Part shown: in pieces, positions 28,032 through 38,300 of the stretch
Layout of the letters: each line of letters opens with the position of its first letter
Numbering within the stretch: position 1 is the first letter of the stretch
Notes under the pieces: generated by a model
Told to the model about the DNA's origin: nothing
Databases searched by the model: none
What the model saw: the letters and a program-made list of their open reading frames with translations, nothing else
Assembly: GCA_016887485.1 (NCBI GenBank)
Contig: CP069394.1
Span: forward strand, 248,001-312,000
Direction of reading: 5' to 3'
Source: Chloroflexota bacterium
Lineage (GTDB): Bacteria > Chloroflexota > Anaerolineae > Anaerolineales > Anaerolineaceae
DNA length: 64,000 nt
Made by a program: the position numbers and the translations under genes

Positions 28032-29732
28032 ATGAAGACTTTAAAGAATAAGAACCTGGCGATATGGATCCTTTTCGCGGCTTTTACCGTGGCGCTTGCC
28101 CTGCGGTTGATCCGCTTAGGCATGCTGCCCCTGGGAAACCAGGAGGCCTCGCTGGCATTGCAGGCCTTGGCCGTGGCAAGGCCTGAGGCGACTGTTTTTG
28201 GTTCATTTGCCGCTTATGTGGGTCTGACCGGATTTGATTTTTTCCTCTTTTCTTCGGGGAATTTCCTGGCCCGGTTATGGTTTGCGCTGGCAGGATCATT
28301 GGTGGTCTTTGTGCCCTGGCTGTTCCGAGAGCGGATTGGTCACTGGCCTGCTGTCTTGCTGGCAGGTGTCCTGGTCATTTCACCGGAGATGGTTGGCCTC
28401 TCCCGGATCATCGGTTCACCGATGATGGCCTTTGTCTTCCTCATGCTCGCATTGGGGCTTTATTTCAAGCGGAAGCCGATCCTGACCGGGGGTGCTTTTG
28501 CCCTGGCATTGATGAGCGGCCCGAGTTTCTGGTTGGGGCTGGTCATCCTGGGCATCAGTGTTTTAATATTCAAAGTGATATTCTCAAATGAATCCCTGAT
28601 GGGTCCTTTGGAAGTTGAAGACCGCAAGGCATTCTGGCTGAGCGCAGGTGCGGGATTTGGCGCGATCCTCTTGGTGGTTGGGACGGGATTCACCCTGGCC
28701 CCGGCCAACCTGAGCGGTGTCTTTGCGGGTTTGGTGGAATTTGTTAAAGGCTTTGCCGCCCACCGGGCGACTGATCTGTTCCAAATTCCACTGGCGCTGG
28801 TGGCCTATACGGTGGAAGCGCTGATCATTGGGCTTTGGGGCAGTGTGCGTGCGATTTTGGTCCGGGACCGGCTGGGTATCTTCCTGCTGATCTGGTGGCT
28901 ATTTGGTCTGGTGTTCATTCTGCTCTACCCGGCGGGTTCGGCAGCGGACATCGTCTGGGTGACCGCGCCCTTATGGCTGCTGACTGTCCGCACGATGTTC
29001 TTCGCCTGGCAGATGCCTGAGGAATACCGCGGCATTTCTGCTTTAACGACCATTTTGATTGTGGCGGTTTTTGCCTTTATGCTGTTTGTCTTCCGCAAGA
29101 TGATCAATCCTTATCTGGCGCAGGAATTACGGGTGTATAACCTCCTAGCATTACTTGGAGGAACAGTTTTGCTGGTGGCGATTGTCCTGATGGTCAGCTT
29201 TGGCTGGTCACAGGAAGTTGCCGTGCCGGGATTGCTGATGGGATTAACCATCGTCTTCGTGGTGGGGCTGTTGGCCCTCAGCGTCAAATCCACTGGGTTG
29301 GCCCCGGAACGCTCCTGGGAACTCTGGTATCCGGACGAACCGCAGGTGACGACCATCTGGCTGCGGGATACGATTGATGACATCGTGGACTGGAACGCCA
29401 GCGGCAAAGGTGCTGTGGAGATTGTTGTTTCCGATGTGGACCGGCCAAGTCTGCGCTGGTTGTTACGGGATGATCCCAAGGTTGAATTTGTTTCCTATGC
29501 CGTACCGCAATCGGAGCCGGGAATTTTGATCACATCTGACCAGGAAATCCCGGAGATCTCTGGCGGCTATCGCGGGCAGGACCTCGTCTGGGAGAGCAAC
29601 GCGGTTTGGTCCGGGATGCGCGCCTTTGATTATGTCGGCTGGCTGCTGACGCGAGATGCCCCGGTCATTACTGAAAATGTCATTATTTGGGTTCGGACGG
29701 ATTTGATGCCCGATGCCCAGTTCTCAAATTAA
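28032..29732 (+). CDS. GT-C-like polytopic membrane protein
   Basis: ATG 28032 is chosen because hydrophobic and family-like sequence starts right after it; the frame opens earlier at 27996. TATAAT at 28016-28021 would give an almost leaderless message, and no ribosome-binding site is visible. The 566-residue protein has about twelve membrane helices. Its first loop reads RLGMLPLGNQEASLALQALAV, where GT-C enzymes carry a catalytic Asp-Glu type motif, so Asn-Gln-Glu may mean a changed or lost activity. A soluble outer C-terminal domain begins near residue 430. I infer a role in the same surface-glycan pathway as the two larger GT-C proteins upstream. Confidence 0.7.
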   Translation: MKTLKNKNLAIWILFAAFTVALALRLIRLGMLPLGNQEASLALQALAVARPEATVFGSFAAYVGLTGFDFFLFSSGNFLARLWFALAGSLVVFVPWLFRERIGHWPAVLLAGVLVISPEMVGLSRIIGSPMMAFVFLMLALGLYFKRKPILTGGAFALALMSGPSFWLGLVILGISVLIFKVIFSNESLMGPLEVEDRKAFWLSAGAGFGAILLVVGTGFTLAPANLSGVFAGLVEFVKGFAAHRATDLFQIPLALVAYTVEALIIGLWGSVRAILVRDRLGIFLLIWWLFGLVFILLYPAGSAADIVWVTAPLWLLTVRTMFFAWQMPEEYRGISALTTILIVAVFAFMLFVFRKMINPYLAQELRVYNLLALLGGTVLLVAIVLMVSFGWSQEVAVPGLLMGLTIVFVVGLLALSVKSTGLAPERSWELWYPDEPQVTTIWLRDTIDDIVDWNASGKGAVEIVVSDVDRPSLRWLLRDDPKVEFVSYAVPQSEPGILITSDQEIPEISGGYRGQDLVWESNAVWSGMRAFDYVGWLLTRDAPVITENVIIWVRTDLMPDAQFSN

Positions 29733-29748
29733 AGGAATAATATATCGC

Positions 29749-30429
29749 ATGGTACGACCGAACACAATTGCAATTGATGGTCCGGCTGGCTCCGGCAAAT
29801 CCACCCTGGGCTGCCTTCTGGCAGAAGAACTGGGATATCTCTATTTTGATACCGGTGTGATGTACCGGGCTTTGACGTTGGCCGCACTTCTGCACGGGCT
29901 GGCAATTGATGATGAGGACGGAATCGGGCTGTTGGCGAACCAGGTGCGGATTGATGTCCGCCCACCCAGCGTGGATGACGGCCGCGCCTATGATGTTGTC
30001 CTGGATGACGCCGATGTGACCTGGGCGATCCGCAAGGAAGAGGTCAATGCCGCGGTCAGTCCCGTTTCGACATATGCAGCCGTTCGGGATGCGATGACCG
30101 AGCAGCAGCGCCGAATTGCTCATGAGCACCAAGTGGTGATGGTTGGCCGGGATATCGGCACGGTGGTGATGCCCGATGCTGACCTGAAGATCTATCTGGA
30201 CGCTTCCGTAGAAGTCCGCGCTGAAAGGCGCTATCAGGAATTATTGGCCCGTGGTGAGGACGCTGATTTTGATATCGTGCTCAACTCCTTGAAGAACCGT
30301 GACCGGATTGATTCCGGGCGTAAAATCGCTCCCCTCAAACCTGCTGAGGATGCTGTCATTATCAATGCAGATCATCTGGGAATCGAGGATGTTCTGGCGA
30401 AGGCAAAGGAATTGGTGGACCATGTGTGA
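29749..30429 (+). CDS. cmk: Cytidylate kinase
   Basis: ATG 29749 is chosen; AAAGGA lies upstream and conserved sequence begins directly (IAIDGPAGSGKSTLGCLLA, P-loop). The 226-residue protein has YLYFDTGVMYRALT, the CMP-binding insert and VGRDIGTVVMPDADLKIYLDA, followed by ERRYQEL and NRDRIDSGR. It phosphorylates CMP and dCMP. Length is normal for bacterial Cmk. It lies 16 bases after the GT-C gene and overlaps the downstream C69 gene by eight bases, which suggests a common transcript without functional relation. Confidence 0.95.
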   Translation: MVRPNTIAIDGPAGSGKSTLGCLLAEELGYLYFDTGVMYRALTLAALLHGLAIDDEDGIGLLANQVRIDVRPPSVDDGRAYDVVLDDADVTWAIRKEEVNAAVSPVSTYAAVRDAMTEQQRRIAHEHQVVMVGRDIGTVVMPDADLKIYLDASVEVRAERRYQELLARGEDADFDIVLNSLKNRDRIDSGRKIAPLKPAEDAVIINADHLGIEDVLAKAKELVDHV

Positions 30430-31750
30430 TACATTTGTTGCCCTGAAAAAAGCGACGGCTGACGGTTCGGTTATCTTTGGCAAGAACAGTGATCGTGATC
30501 CGAATGAGGCACAGGAACTTATCCTGATCCCTCATGCGGCGCATCCCGAAGGATCGGAAGTGCAGTGCACTTATATTTCGATTCCACAAGTTAGGGAAAC
30601 TAACGCCGTGCTGCTCTCTAAGCCTTTTTGGATTTGGGGCGCGGAGATGGGCGCAAACGAACATGGCGTGGTGATTGGCAATGAAGCCGTCTTCACCAAG
30701 GTGCCTTATGACAAGGAGCCCGGCCTGATCGGCATGGATTTCCTCCGGCTGGCACTTGAACGCGCCGCCACTGCCGATGAGGCCCTGGAAGTGATGATTG
30801 AGCTCTTAGAAAAATATGGCCAGGGTGGCAATCATGGCCAATTACATCCGATCTATTACCATAACAGCTGCCTGATCGCCGACCACGACACAGCCTGGGT
30901 CTTTGAGACAGCGGGCAAGCACTGGGCGGCGGAACGGGTGACGGATGTGCGGTCAATTTCCAACATCATCACCATTGGCAATCATTGGGACAGGGCCTCG
31001 GATGACCTGGTCTCGTTTGCGGTTTCCAAGGGCTGGTGTAAGGACGAAGAGGGTTTCGACTTCGGCGCTTGCTACAGTGATTTCCTTTATTCAACCTTTG
31101 CGGCCGGCAGGCACCGTTTCTGCCAGACCCGGGATAGCCTCCAGGCGAATGTTGGCAAGGTGGATTTGCCCTTTGCGATGCGCTTATTGCGGGACCACGG
31201 TCCAGACACCGACGAGGATTGGCGGCCAGGTAAGGGGATCACCGGTGCGGAGGTTTGTATGCATGCCAGTTTTGGCCCGATTCGCATCAGCCAAACCACG
31301 GGATCAATGATCTCCCACTTGACCAAAGATGGTGATACTCACTGGGTCACGGGGACGTCTGCTCCCTGCACTTCGGTTTTTAAGCCTGTCTGGTTTGAGG
31401 GCGGCCTGCCTGATCTGGGGCCATCGCCGACTGAGACTTATGACGAAAAGACCCTGTGGTGGCAGCATGAGAACCTCCACCGTGAGATCCTGCGGGATTA
31501 TGCGATCCGGATCAATGTGCTCAAACCTGAGCAAGCTGAACTGGAAACGAAATTTATGAAGGATTTACCTGATTTTTCCGCCGCCAGCCCTGCCGAAAAA
31601 TTGGCATATACCACAGCATGCTTTGAAAAGGCTGGACAGATGGAAGCAGAAGCCTTAGAGAAGGTGAAATCCTTGCCGGAAGCGAATTTCCGACCCCCAC
31701 TGGATCAAATGGCCTGGAAAGGCTTTGATAAGGACGCCAAGCGACCATAA
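30422..31750 (+). CDS. C69/secernin-family N-terminal-nucleophile hydrolase
   Basis: ATG 30422 gives MCDTFVALKKATADGSVIFGKNSDR-like sequence. In this family Cys2 becomes the N-terminal nucleophile after Met removal, and the GxVxFGKNSDR element is conserved. The 442-residue length, IWGAEMGANEHGVVIGNEAVFTK and the late CMHASFG/SQTTGSMIS segments fit secernin-like C69 proteins. These are annotated as dipeptidases, although several act on other amide bonds. The upstream frame from 30299 lies inside cmk and is not real. No signal peptide is present, so it is cytoplasmic. The substrate is unknown. Confidence 0.88.
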   Translation: MCDTFVALKKATADGSVIFGKNSDRDPNEAQELILIPHAAHPEGSEVQCTYISIPQVRETNAVLLSKPFWIWGAEMGANEHGVVIGNEAVFTKVPYDKEPGLIGMDFLRLALERAATADEALEVMIELLEKYGQGGNHGQLHPIYYHNSCLIADHDTAWVFETAGKHWAAERVTDVRSISNIITIGNHWDRASDDLVSFAVSKGWCKDEEGFDFGACYSDFLYSTFAAGRHRFCQTRDSLQANVGKVDLPFAMRLLRDHGPDTDEDWRPGKGITGAEVCMHASFGPIRISQTTGSMISHLTKDGDTHWVTGTSAPCTSVFKPVWFEGGLPDLGPSPTETYDEKTLWWQHENLHREILRDYAIRINVLKPEQAELETKFMKDLPDFSAASPAEKLAYTTACFEKAGQMEAEALEKVKSLPEANFRPPLDQMAWKGFDKDAKRP

Positions 31751-31792
31751 TCGCATCTTGGTGTTATTGGGGGTGAATATTTCTATAAAATC

Positions 31793-31825
31793 GCGTCTCG
31801 AATAGAGTCGCTCTAATGCTATAAT
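31793..31825 (+). promoter_or_regulatory. Extended -10 promoter with overlapping palindrome before the sensor kinase
   Basis: TGCTATAAT at 31817-31825 is a consensus extended -10; no good -35 is present. Just upstream, GCGTCTC (31793-31799) and GAGTCGC (31805-31811) form a palindrome with one central T-T mismatch and a five-base centre, covering the -35 zone. This could be an operator. Confidence 0.5.
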
Positions 31826-31853
31826 GAATTATCCAAGTTCAATAGACTGAAAA

Positions 31854-34800
31854 ATGCCTGAATTTATCGCGCCGCTCTTGCCAGAATATTCCATTCAAAT
31901 CCCCCAATCGGTCATTTCATTGGTTGGTTGGCTGGTTTGGTTGGTGGCGTTGGTTGGCATTGCTGTGCGCAATCGTGACCGCCAGTTTGAGCTGGATCGG
32001 GCGTCGCTGGCCTGGCTGGCGTTATTGAGCGTCCTGCTTCTAATCTTCACACCTTTCCTGGGCGTCCCCATTCAAACCGAAGGCAGTGTAGGCGCACCTC
32101 ATTTGATGTTCTTGGCAGCATTGCCCTGGATGGCGGCTGGGGGATTGTTGGGCATGGTCCCCAGCGTTCTGCTGGCCGGGCTATCCGGTGTACTGCTGGC
32201 CTATTTGGATACCCACTCGATATTTACCCCGCTGTTCTTTATGACCATTGCGGTGGTTTTCATGCTGGCCATCCGGCAAAAACACCAAGGTTTCCTATTC
32301 CGTATATTACGTGTTCCGCCGGTCGCTGCCTTGGCAGCTGGGGCGGTATTATTTCCGCTCACTTTCCTGGGCTTGTTCCTCGGTTCTGAGGGTGACCTTG
32401 CCGCCAGTATGGTTTCTTCTCTCACCCAGTTCCTACCGGTGTATTTGTCACTGATTGGGATGGCGCTATTGGGGGGGGCGGGCTGCCTGGTGGTGAAGTT
32501 GGTGACCGGTGAGCGCTGGGTTGGTTCGGCGGAAGCGGCGGAAAAGGGATCAACTAAGCAGAATTTAGGACTCCGTTATGTGTTGATTGCCCTGCCATTG
32601 GCAATTGTCTTATTGGCGGCTACCGTGGTTGGTCAGTGGAAATCCGCCCGAGAATTTGCCCATCGGTCCGTCGTGGAGGAAATGACCACCGCTGCACAGT
32701 CATTGGGCGAGGGCATGACAGAGATGCTGACCGAGGGCGAGAATGCGGTTCAACAGGCAGCCGCTGGTCTGAATGCCGCTCAGTTGAACACTGAGGATGC
32801 GCAACTTGCACTGGAGGCTCAGTGGGCGGGCTTATCCGGCTTTGACCAGGTTGCCCTGGCTGGCTCGGATGGTACCCTTTTGGCTGTGTATCCACTGTTG
32901 GAAGATGACGAAGCCTTCCCAACTAACGATGAACAAAACGCCATTACTCAAATCTTGGCTGGAAATGTTGTGTCGCCGGAACAGGCTGGCAATAACCTGG
33001 TTTTCTTTGCCCCAAAGACAAACGCTGAGGGCAAGATCCTGTGTGTACTTTGGGGGCGGATCGATTTAGCCGCTTCTGAATCATTCCAGCAGATTACTAC
33101 TTCAGTAGATAGCTTACTGGCAGCGGGAGGCGAGGTGCTGGTTGTGAACGGCACTGGGCAGATCATTTATTCATCTGTCCCAAATGAAGAAGCGGCAGCT
33201 TATGCCGGCTCGACTTTCCTGACTGCGACTTATTTTGAAACAGTTGATGCCGCTGGCGCGCATCATTCGGAATATTTCCAGCCGCTGGGAAATAACGGCT
33301 GGGCGGTGATCGCATCCATCCCGAACAAACTTATCCAGCTTCAGGCTGTGCAGGAAGTGACGCCGCTGGTCCTGGCCGGCTTTGCGCTGATCGTTCTAGA
33401 GGCCGGCATTGCAGTCTTGATGTTCGGTCAACTGAGCAAGGACGCCGAACAATTGGCGGATGAAGCGGCCAAGATCATTTTGGGCGACCTCTCGTTATCC
33501 GATCCAAATTACCATTATTCCTCCGGCCTCAAACCGCTGGCGAAACGATTCACCCAGATGACCTCCAGCGTAAAGTCCCGGCTGCAGAGCCAATCGGACC
33601 TGCTGAATGTCAGTGAACGGATCACTGGGCAACTTAAGCTGAAAGATTCACTCCAGGTGATATTGGTGGCCGCACTGGAACATGGCATCTCATCGGCGCG
33701 GATCGTGCTGCTGAATGAAGCGCAGCCTTCCAGCCAGGTCTCACCCGACCAGAAATTTGGTATGGGCAAGGATGCCCGTATGTTAGCACCGTTGGATGAG
33801 GATATTCTGACGGTCACCCGAGTGAGGGGGCAGTGGGTGATGCGGGGTGCGCAGGTCAGCCGGAATTTCCACATCACCAAAGAGATGACCTCACCGGCTT
33901 TATTGGTTTCTCTGCCGTTGCGCTGGAAGAACAAATTGCTGGGTACGCTCTGGCTGGCATCTGACCGGCAAGCGGAACTCGGTGAAGAAGAACTCTCGTA
34001 CTTTATTGACCTCTCACAAAAGGCCGCCACGGCAATTGTGAACCATAAAGCTTTCGATGATTCGCTGACTCAACGTAAACAGCTGGAAGCCGTACTCGAT
34101 GCGCTGGATGACGCCGTTCTGGTTACGGACCCGAATGGGATCATCACCTTTGCCAACCCCGCAGCGGGACTACTGCATGAATTGGCCGAAGAGGCTGCCC
34201 TGGGCGTCTCTCTGGCAAGGGCGTTGGGGGAGGGCGCTTTCTCAGCTGTTTCTGATGTGCCCTTTGGTGAATCGCTGACCCGTGAGGTTCGAACCTTGGA
34301 TGGAAAAGCCTATCTCCTCCTGGTGGAGCCCTTAAAAGTGGATGAGCGGACTCTTGGGATGATTGCCATCTTCAAGGATGTTACGGCCTTCAAGGCGCAG
34401 GACGCGACCAAGACTGAATTCGTCACAACCGTTTCACATGAATTGCGCTCCCCGCTGACGTTGATGGAAGGCTATGCCAAGATCCTGCGGCTGGCAGGTA
34501 ACCTCAATGACCAGCAGGAGACTTACCTGAATAACATCATCACCGGCCTGGACGAGATGCGCTCACTGGTGCAAAACCTGCTGGACCTGGGACGATTGGA
34601 TTCCAACGACGCGCTTGAGATTAAAACGATTCCCGTTGAAGACATTGTGCGCCGGGTGGTGGAGACGATGGATTCACAGGCCAAGAATAAAAACATAGAG
34701 CTGGATGTCAGCTTGCCCGATGAACCGATGATGGTGGAGGCTGATGCGGCTTTCCTGGTTCAGGCTTTGAAGAACCTGGTTGATAATGCAATCAAATATT

Positions 34801-35099
34801 CATCCAATAAAGGCCGGATCAACTTGAAAGCGCAGAAACAGGGAGAGGCAGTGGTGCTCACAGTAGAGGATTTTGGCCCCGGGATTGCGCCGTTGGATCA
34901 GCGCAAGATCTTCAAGCGTTTTTATCACGCTGAGAGCAAGGTGGGCGTGGAAGAGCGGTCGGGGAGCGGCCTGGGCCTGGCGATTGTCAAATCCATTGCT
35001 GAACGGCACGGGGGAAAGGTGTGGTTTGAGAGCAAATTGGGTCGAGGAAGCAGTTTCTACCTGCAGATTCCACTAAAACAGTCCAAAAAGAGCGATTGA
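31854..35099 (+). CDS. Large membrane sensor histidine kinase (orphan)
   Basis: The 1081-residue protein starts with about seven membrane helices (residues 15-260), followed by a roughly 240-residue extracytoplasmic region of Cache-like layout and another helix near 505-527. A HAMP-like linker, a GAF-like domain (about 590-730) and a PAS domain (about 740-850, LDDAVLVTDPNGIITFANPAA) come next. The HisKA domain has His862 in VSHELRSPLT. The HATPase domain has NLVDNAIKYSS, EDFGPGIAP, IFKRFYHA and GSGLGLAIVKS. It autophosphorylates on His862 in response to an unknown signal. No response regulator gene lies next to it. Confidence 0.92.
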   Translation: MPEFIAPLLPEYSIQIPQSVISLVGWLVWLVALVGIAVRNRDRQFELDRASLAWLALLSVLLLIFTPFLGVPIQTEGSVGAPHLMFLAALPWMAAGGLLGMVPSVLLAGLSGVLLAYLDTHSIFTPLFFMTIAVVFMLAIRQKHQGFLFRILRVPPVAALAAGAVLFPLTFLGLFLGSEGDLAASMVSSLTQFLPVYLSLIGMALLGGAGCLVVKLVTGERWVGSAEAAEKGSTKQNLGLRYVLIALPLAIVLLAATVVGQWKSAREFAHRSVVEEMTTAAQSLGEGMTEMLTEGENAVQQAAAGLNAAQLNTEDAQLALEAQWAGLSGFDQVALAGSDGTLLAVYPLLEDDEAFPTNDEQNAITQILAGNVVSPEQAGNNLVFFAPKTNAEGKILCVLWGRIDLAASESFQQITTSVDSLLAAGGEVLVVNGTGQIIYSSVPNEEAAAYAGSTFLTATYFETVDAAGAHHSEYFQPLGNNGWAVIASIPNKLIQLQAVQEVTPLVLAGFALIVLEAGIAVLMFGQLSKDAEQLADEAAKIILGDLSLSDPNYHYSSGLKPLAKRFTQMTSSVKSRLQSQSDLLNVSERITGQLKLKDSLQVILVAALEHGISSARIVLLNEAQPSSQVSPDQKFGMGKDARMLAPLDEDILTVTRVRGQWVMRGAQVSRNFHITKEMTSPALLVSLPLRWKNKLLGTLWLASDRQAELGEEELSYFIDLSQKAATAIVNHKAFDDSLTQRKQLEAVLDALDDAVLVTDPNGIITFANPAAGLLHELAEEAALGVSLARALGEGAFSAVSDVPFGESLTREVRTLDGKAYLLLVEPLKVDERTLGMIAIFKDVTAFKAQDATKTEFVTTVSHELRSPLTLMEGYAKILRLAGNLNDQQETYLNNIITGLDEMRSLVQNLLDLGRLDSNDALEIKTIPVEDIVRRVVETMDSQAKNKNIELDVSLPDEPMMVEADAAFLVQALKNLVDNAIKYSSNKGRINLKAQKQGEAVVLTVEDFGPGIAPLDQRKIFKRFYHAESKVGVEERSGSGLGLAIVKSIAERHGGKVWFESKLGRGSSFYLQIPLKQSKKSD

Positions 35100-35145
35100 C
35101 TGGACAATCAGGGGGCGACATGGTAGAATTGATGCTTCAAGTTGG

Positions 35146-35175
35146 TTGACAAACTATATATTAATTTGTTATAAT
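35146..35175 (+). promoter_or_regulatory. Near-consensus promoter for rpoC
   Basis: TTGACA (35146-35151) and TATAAT (35170-35175) are separated by 18 bases. The roughly 130-base leader holds a hairpin (35226-35256) and the abutting palindromes GCGTTAACGC (35257-35266) and GCATTAATGC (35265-35274). The start is GTG 35311 with GGAGG ten bases upstream. Confidence 0.8.
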
Positions 35176-35310
35176 TACCGTTTGCATGCATCGAAAAGGA
35201 AAACCTTCCCCAATTGAAAACACCTGAGAAAAATCCAGTTTCTCTAGGTTTTTCTCGCGTTAACGCATTAATGCACGACTCGATTTCCATTTCTTTATAG
35301 GAGGCTCCTA

Positions 35311-38300
35311 GTGGAAACAAAGGGATTAAAAGCGCTACGAATCGGACTTGCCTCTCCTGAGGTTATTCGTAGCTGGTCGTATGGCGAAGTCTTGAAACCT
35401 GAGACCATTAACTATCGGCGTCTTCGTCCAGAGAAGGACGGATTGTTCTGCGAAGCCATTTTTGGCCCCACCCGTGATTATCAATGTTATTGTGGTAAGT
35501 ATAAGAACCCTCGTTATAAGGGTATTGTTTGTGACAAGTGCGGTGTGGAAGTCACTCGTTCGGCTGTCCGCCGTGAACGCATGGGCCATATCGAATTGGC
35601 CGCCCCCGTTGCACATATCTGGTATACCCGCCGGATCCCTTCTTTCCTGGGCTTGATGCTCAACATCTCCCGCCGGAACCTGGACCGTGTGCTCTATTTC
35701 GCCCAATATATCGTCACTTACGTTGATGAGGATGCCCGCCAAAAGGCCCTCAAGCGACTTGAGGATGAGATCAGCCTTTCCGAACGTGAACTCGGTGAGC
35801 AGATCAACAATCAGATCGCTGACGTTAAGAAGAAACGCGATATTGACCTGAAAGCACTGGATGTAGAACGTCAGGCGATGGAAGAAAGTTATGACGAACA
35901 AATCGGCAGCCGGATTGACCCAGTCATTAAAGAAGGTCAGCGGCTGGAGAGCGAGATCTCGACCCGGATGGGTAAGAAGATCCGCAAGGCGATCACCTTC
36001 AACGCTTTCGACAATGAGACGTTGATTGTCGAAGCAGGCGATGAAGTGACCTCCGCTCATCTGATTGAAGTCCAGAAGATCGTCAAGGAAATGATGGAAG
36101 ACCTTGAATCCGATCTTAAGGAAGAACGCGGCCGCGAAATTGAGAAGATCAAAATCCGCAAGGAAGAAGTCAAAGCGACCACCGAATTGAAAATGGAAGA
36201 ACTGCGCAACGCATTGGAAGATCAGGCTGAGGAAACCCAGACTGAGTCGGCCAATTTGCGCGATGAACTTTATGAGTTGGAACCCTTTACCTTCCTAAGC
36301 GAATCTCGCTATCGTGATTTGAAATCACGCTGGGGTCAGGTTTTCCGAGCCGACATGGGTGCGGAAGCCTTCTATGACATCCTCAAGCGGATTGACCTGG
36401 ACGCGATGTCCGAGGAACTTTGGGAAGAAATCCGAACCACCCGCAGTAAACAAAAACGTAAAAAGGCTACCCGCCGTTTGAGCATCATCGAATCATTCCG
36501 CCGCTCCAACAATAAGCCGGAATGGATGATTATGACCGTTCTGCCGGTGATCCCTCCTGACCTGCGCCCAATGGTGCAGTTGGATGGCGGTCGTTTTGCG
36601 ACGTCCGACCTGAACGACCTTTATCGCCGTGTGATCAACCGCAACAACCGCCTTAAGAGGCTATTGGAACTGGGCGCTCCGGACGTGATCGTTCGGAATG
36701 AGAAGCGTATGCTCCAGGAAGCTGTTGACTCACTGATCGACAACTCCCAGCGCGGTAAGGCACTCTCCCGCCGTGGGCGGCGTGAACTGCGCTCCCTGAG
36801 CGATATGCTCAAAGGTAAGAAGGGCCGCTTCCGCCGGAACCTGTTGGGTAAACGTGTGGACTACTCCGGTCGTTCCGTGATCGTGGTCGGCCCCTATCTG
36901 AAATTACACCAATGCGGTCTGCCTAAGACCATGGCATTGGAACTCTATCGCCCCTTCGTGATTTCCCGCCTGGTTTCGCAGGAATATGCTGCGAACATCA
37001 AAGGCGCTCGCCGCTTCATTGAGCGCAACCGTCCTGAGGTTTGGGAGACCCTGGAAGAGGTGATCAAAGACCGTCCCGTGCTGTTGAACCGTGCTCCTAC
37101 CCTCCACCGCTTGGGTATCCAGGCTTTTGAGCCGATCCTGGTGGAAGGCAGCGCCATTCAGTTGCACCCCCTGGTCACAACCGCTTTCAACGCTGACTTC
37201 GATGGCGACCAGATGGCTGTCCACGTTCCGCTTTCACAAAAAGCCGTGACGGAAGCCCGCGAGTTGATGTTGGCTACCAAGAACCTCTTGAAGCCTGCCA
37301 ACGGCGAACCGATCATCAGCCCTTCCAAGGATATGGTGTTGGGTGTTTATTACCTGACTATGTTCATTGATCAGGAATTCAAGGGCCATGGTCGTATCTT
37401 TTCCAATATTGACGAAGTCAAGATGGCTTATGAGATGGGCCAGATTGATATCCACGCCCAGATCAAGATCCAGACTGAAACCTGGTATGACGAAATGAAC
37501 CAGCGACTGCCTGAATCTGAGGTGCGTATCATTGAGACCACAGTGGGGCGGGTGCTCTTCAACAACGCGCTGACTGAACGGATGCGCTTCTTTAATGGCG
37601 AACTGGATAAGGGCGGCGTGAAAGACTTGATCGCCGAAACTTACGAAGTTTGCGGTCAGGAAGAAACCTGTATTATCGCTGACCGGATCAAAGAAGTTGG
37701 TTTCCAATATGCGACCCGTTCTGGGTCCACCATTGCGGTTGCTGACATCACCGTTCCTCCGCAAAAGCAGGAGATCATTCAGGAAGCCCTGAACAATGTT
37801 GATGTGATCACCCGAGACTTCCGCCGTGGTTTGCTGACCGAGCAGGAACGCGACGAGAAAACGATCGAGATCTGGCAGAATACCACCAATGCGGTGGCTT
37901 CTAAGGTGAAGGAATCCCTTGACCCGACCGGTGACCTGGCGACCATGGCTAACTGCGGCGCCAGCAAAGGTGGCTTCAACTCCATTGCCCAGCTCGCTGG
38001 TATGCGTGGCTTGATGGCAGACCCTGCCGGACGTATTATCCCGATGCCCATTCGCTCCAACTTCCGTGAAGGTCTGAATGCTCTTGAGTACTTCATCTCC
38101 ACCCACGGTGCCCGCAAGGGTTTGGCCGATACCGCCCTCCGTACTGCGGATGCCGGTTACCTGACCCGCCGTTTGGTCGATGTGGCCCAGGATGTGATTG
38201 TCAATGAAGAAGACTGTGGCACAACCAATGGTATTTGGATCAATGCAGAAGATGATGTCGCCGGACAATCCTTGTCCGAGCGGATTTATGGTCGTGTTTT

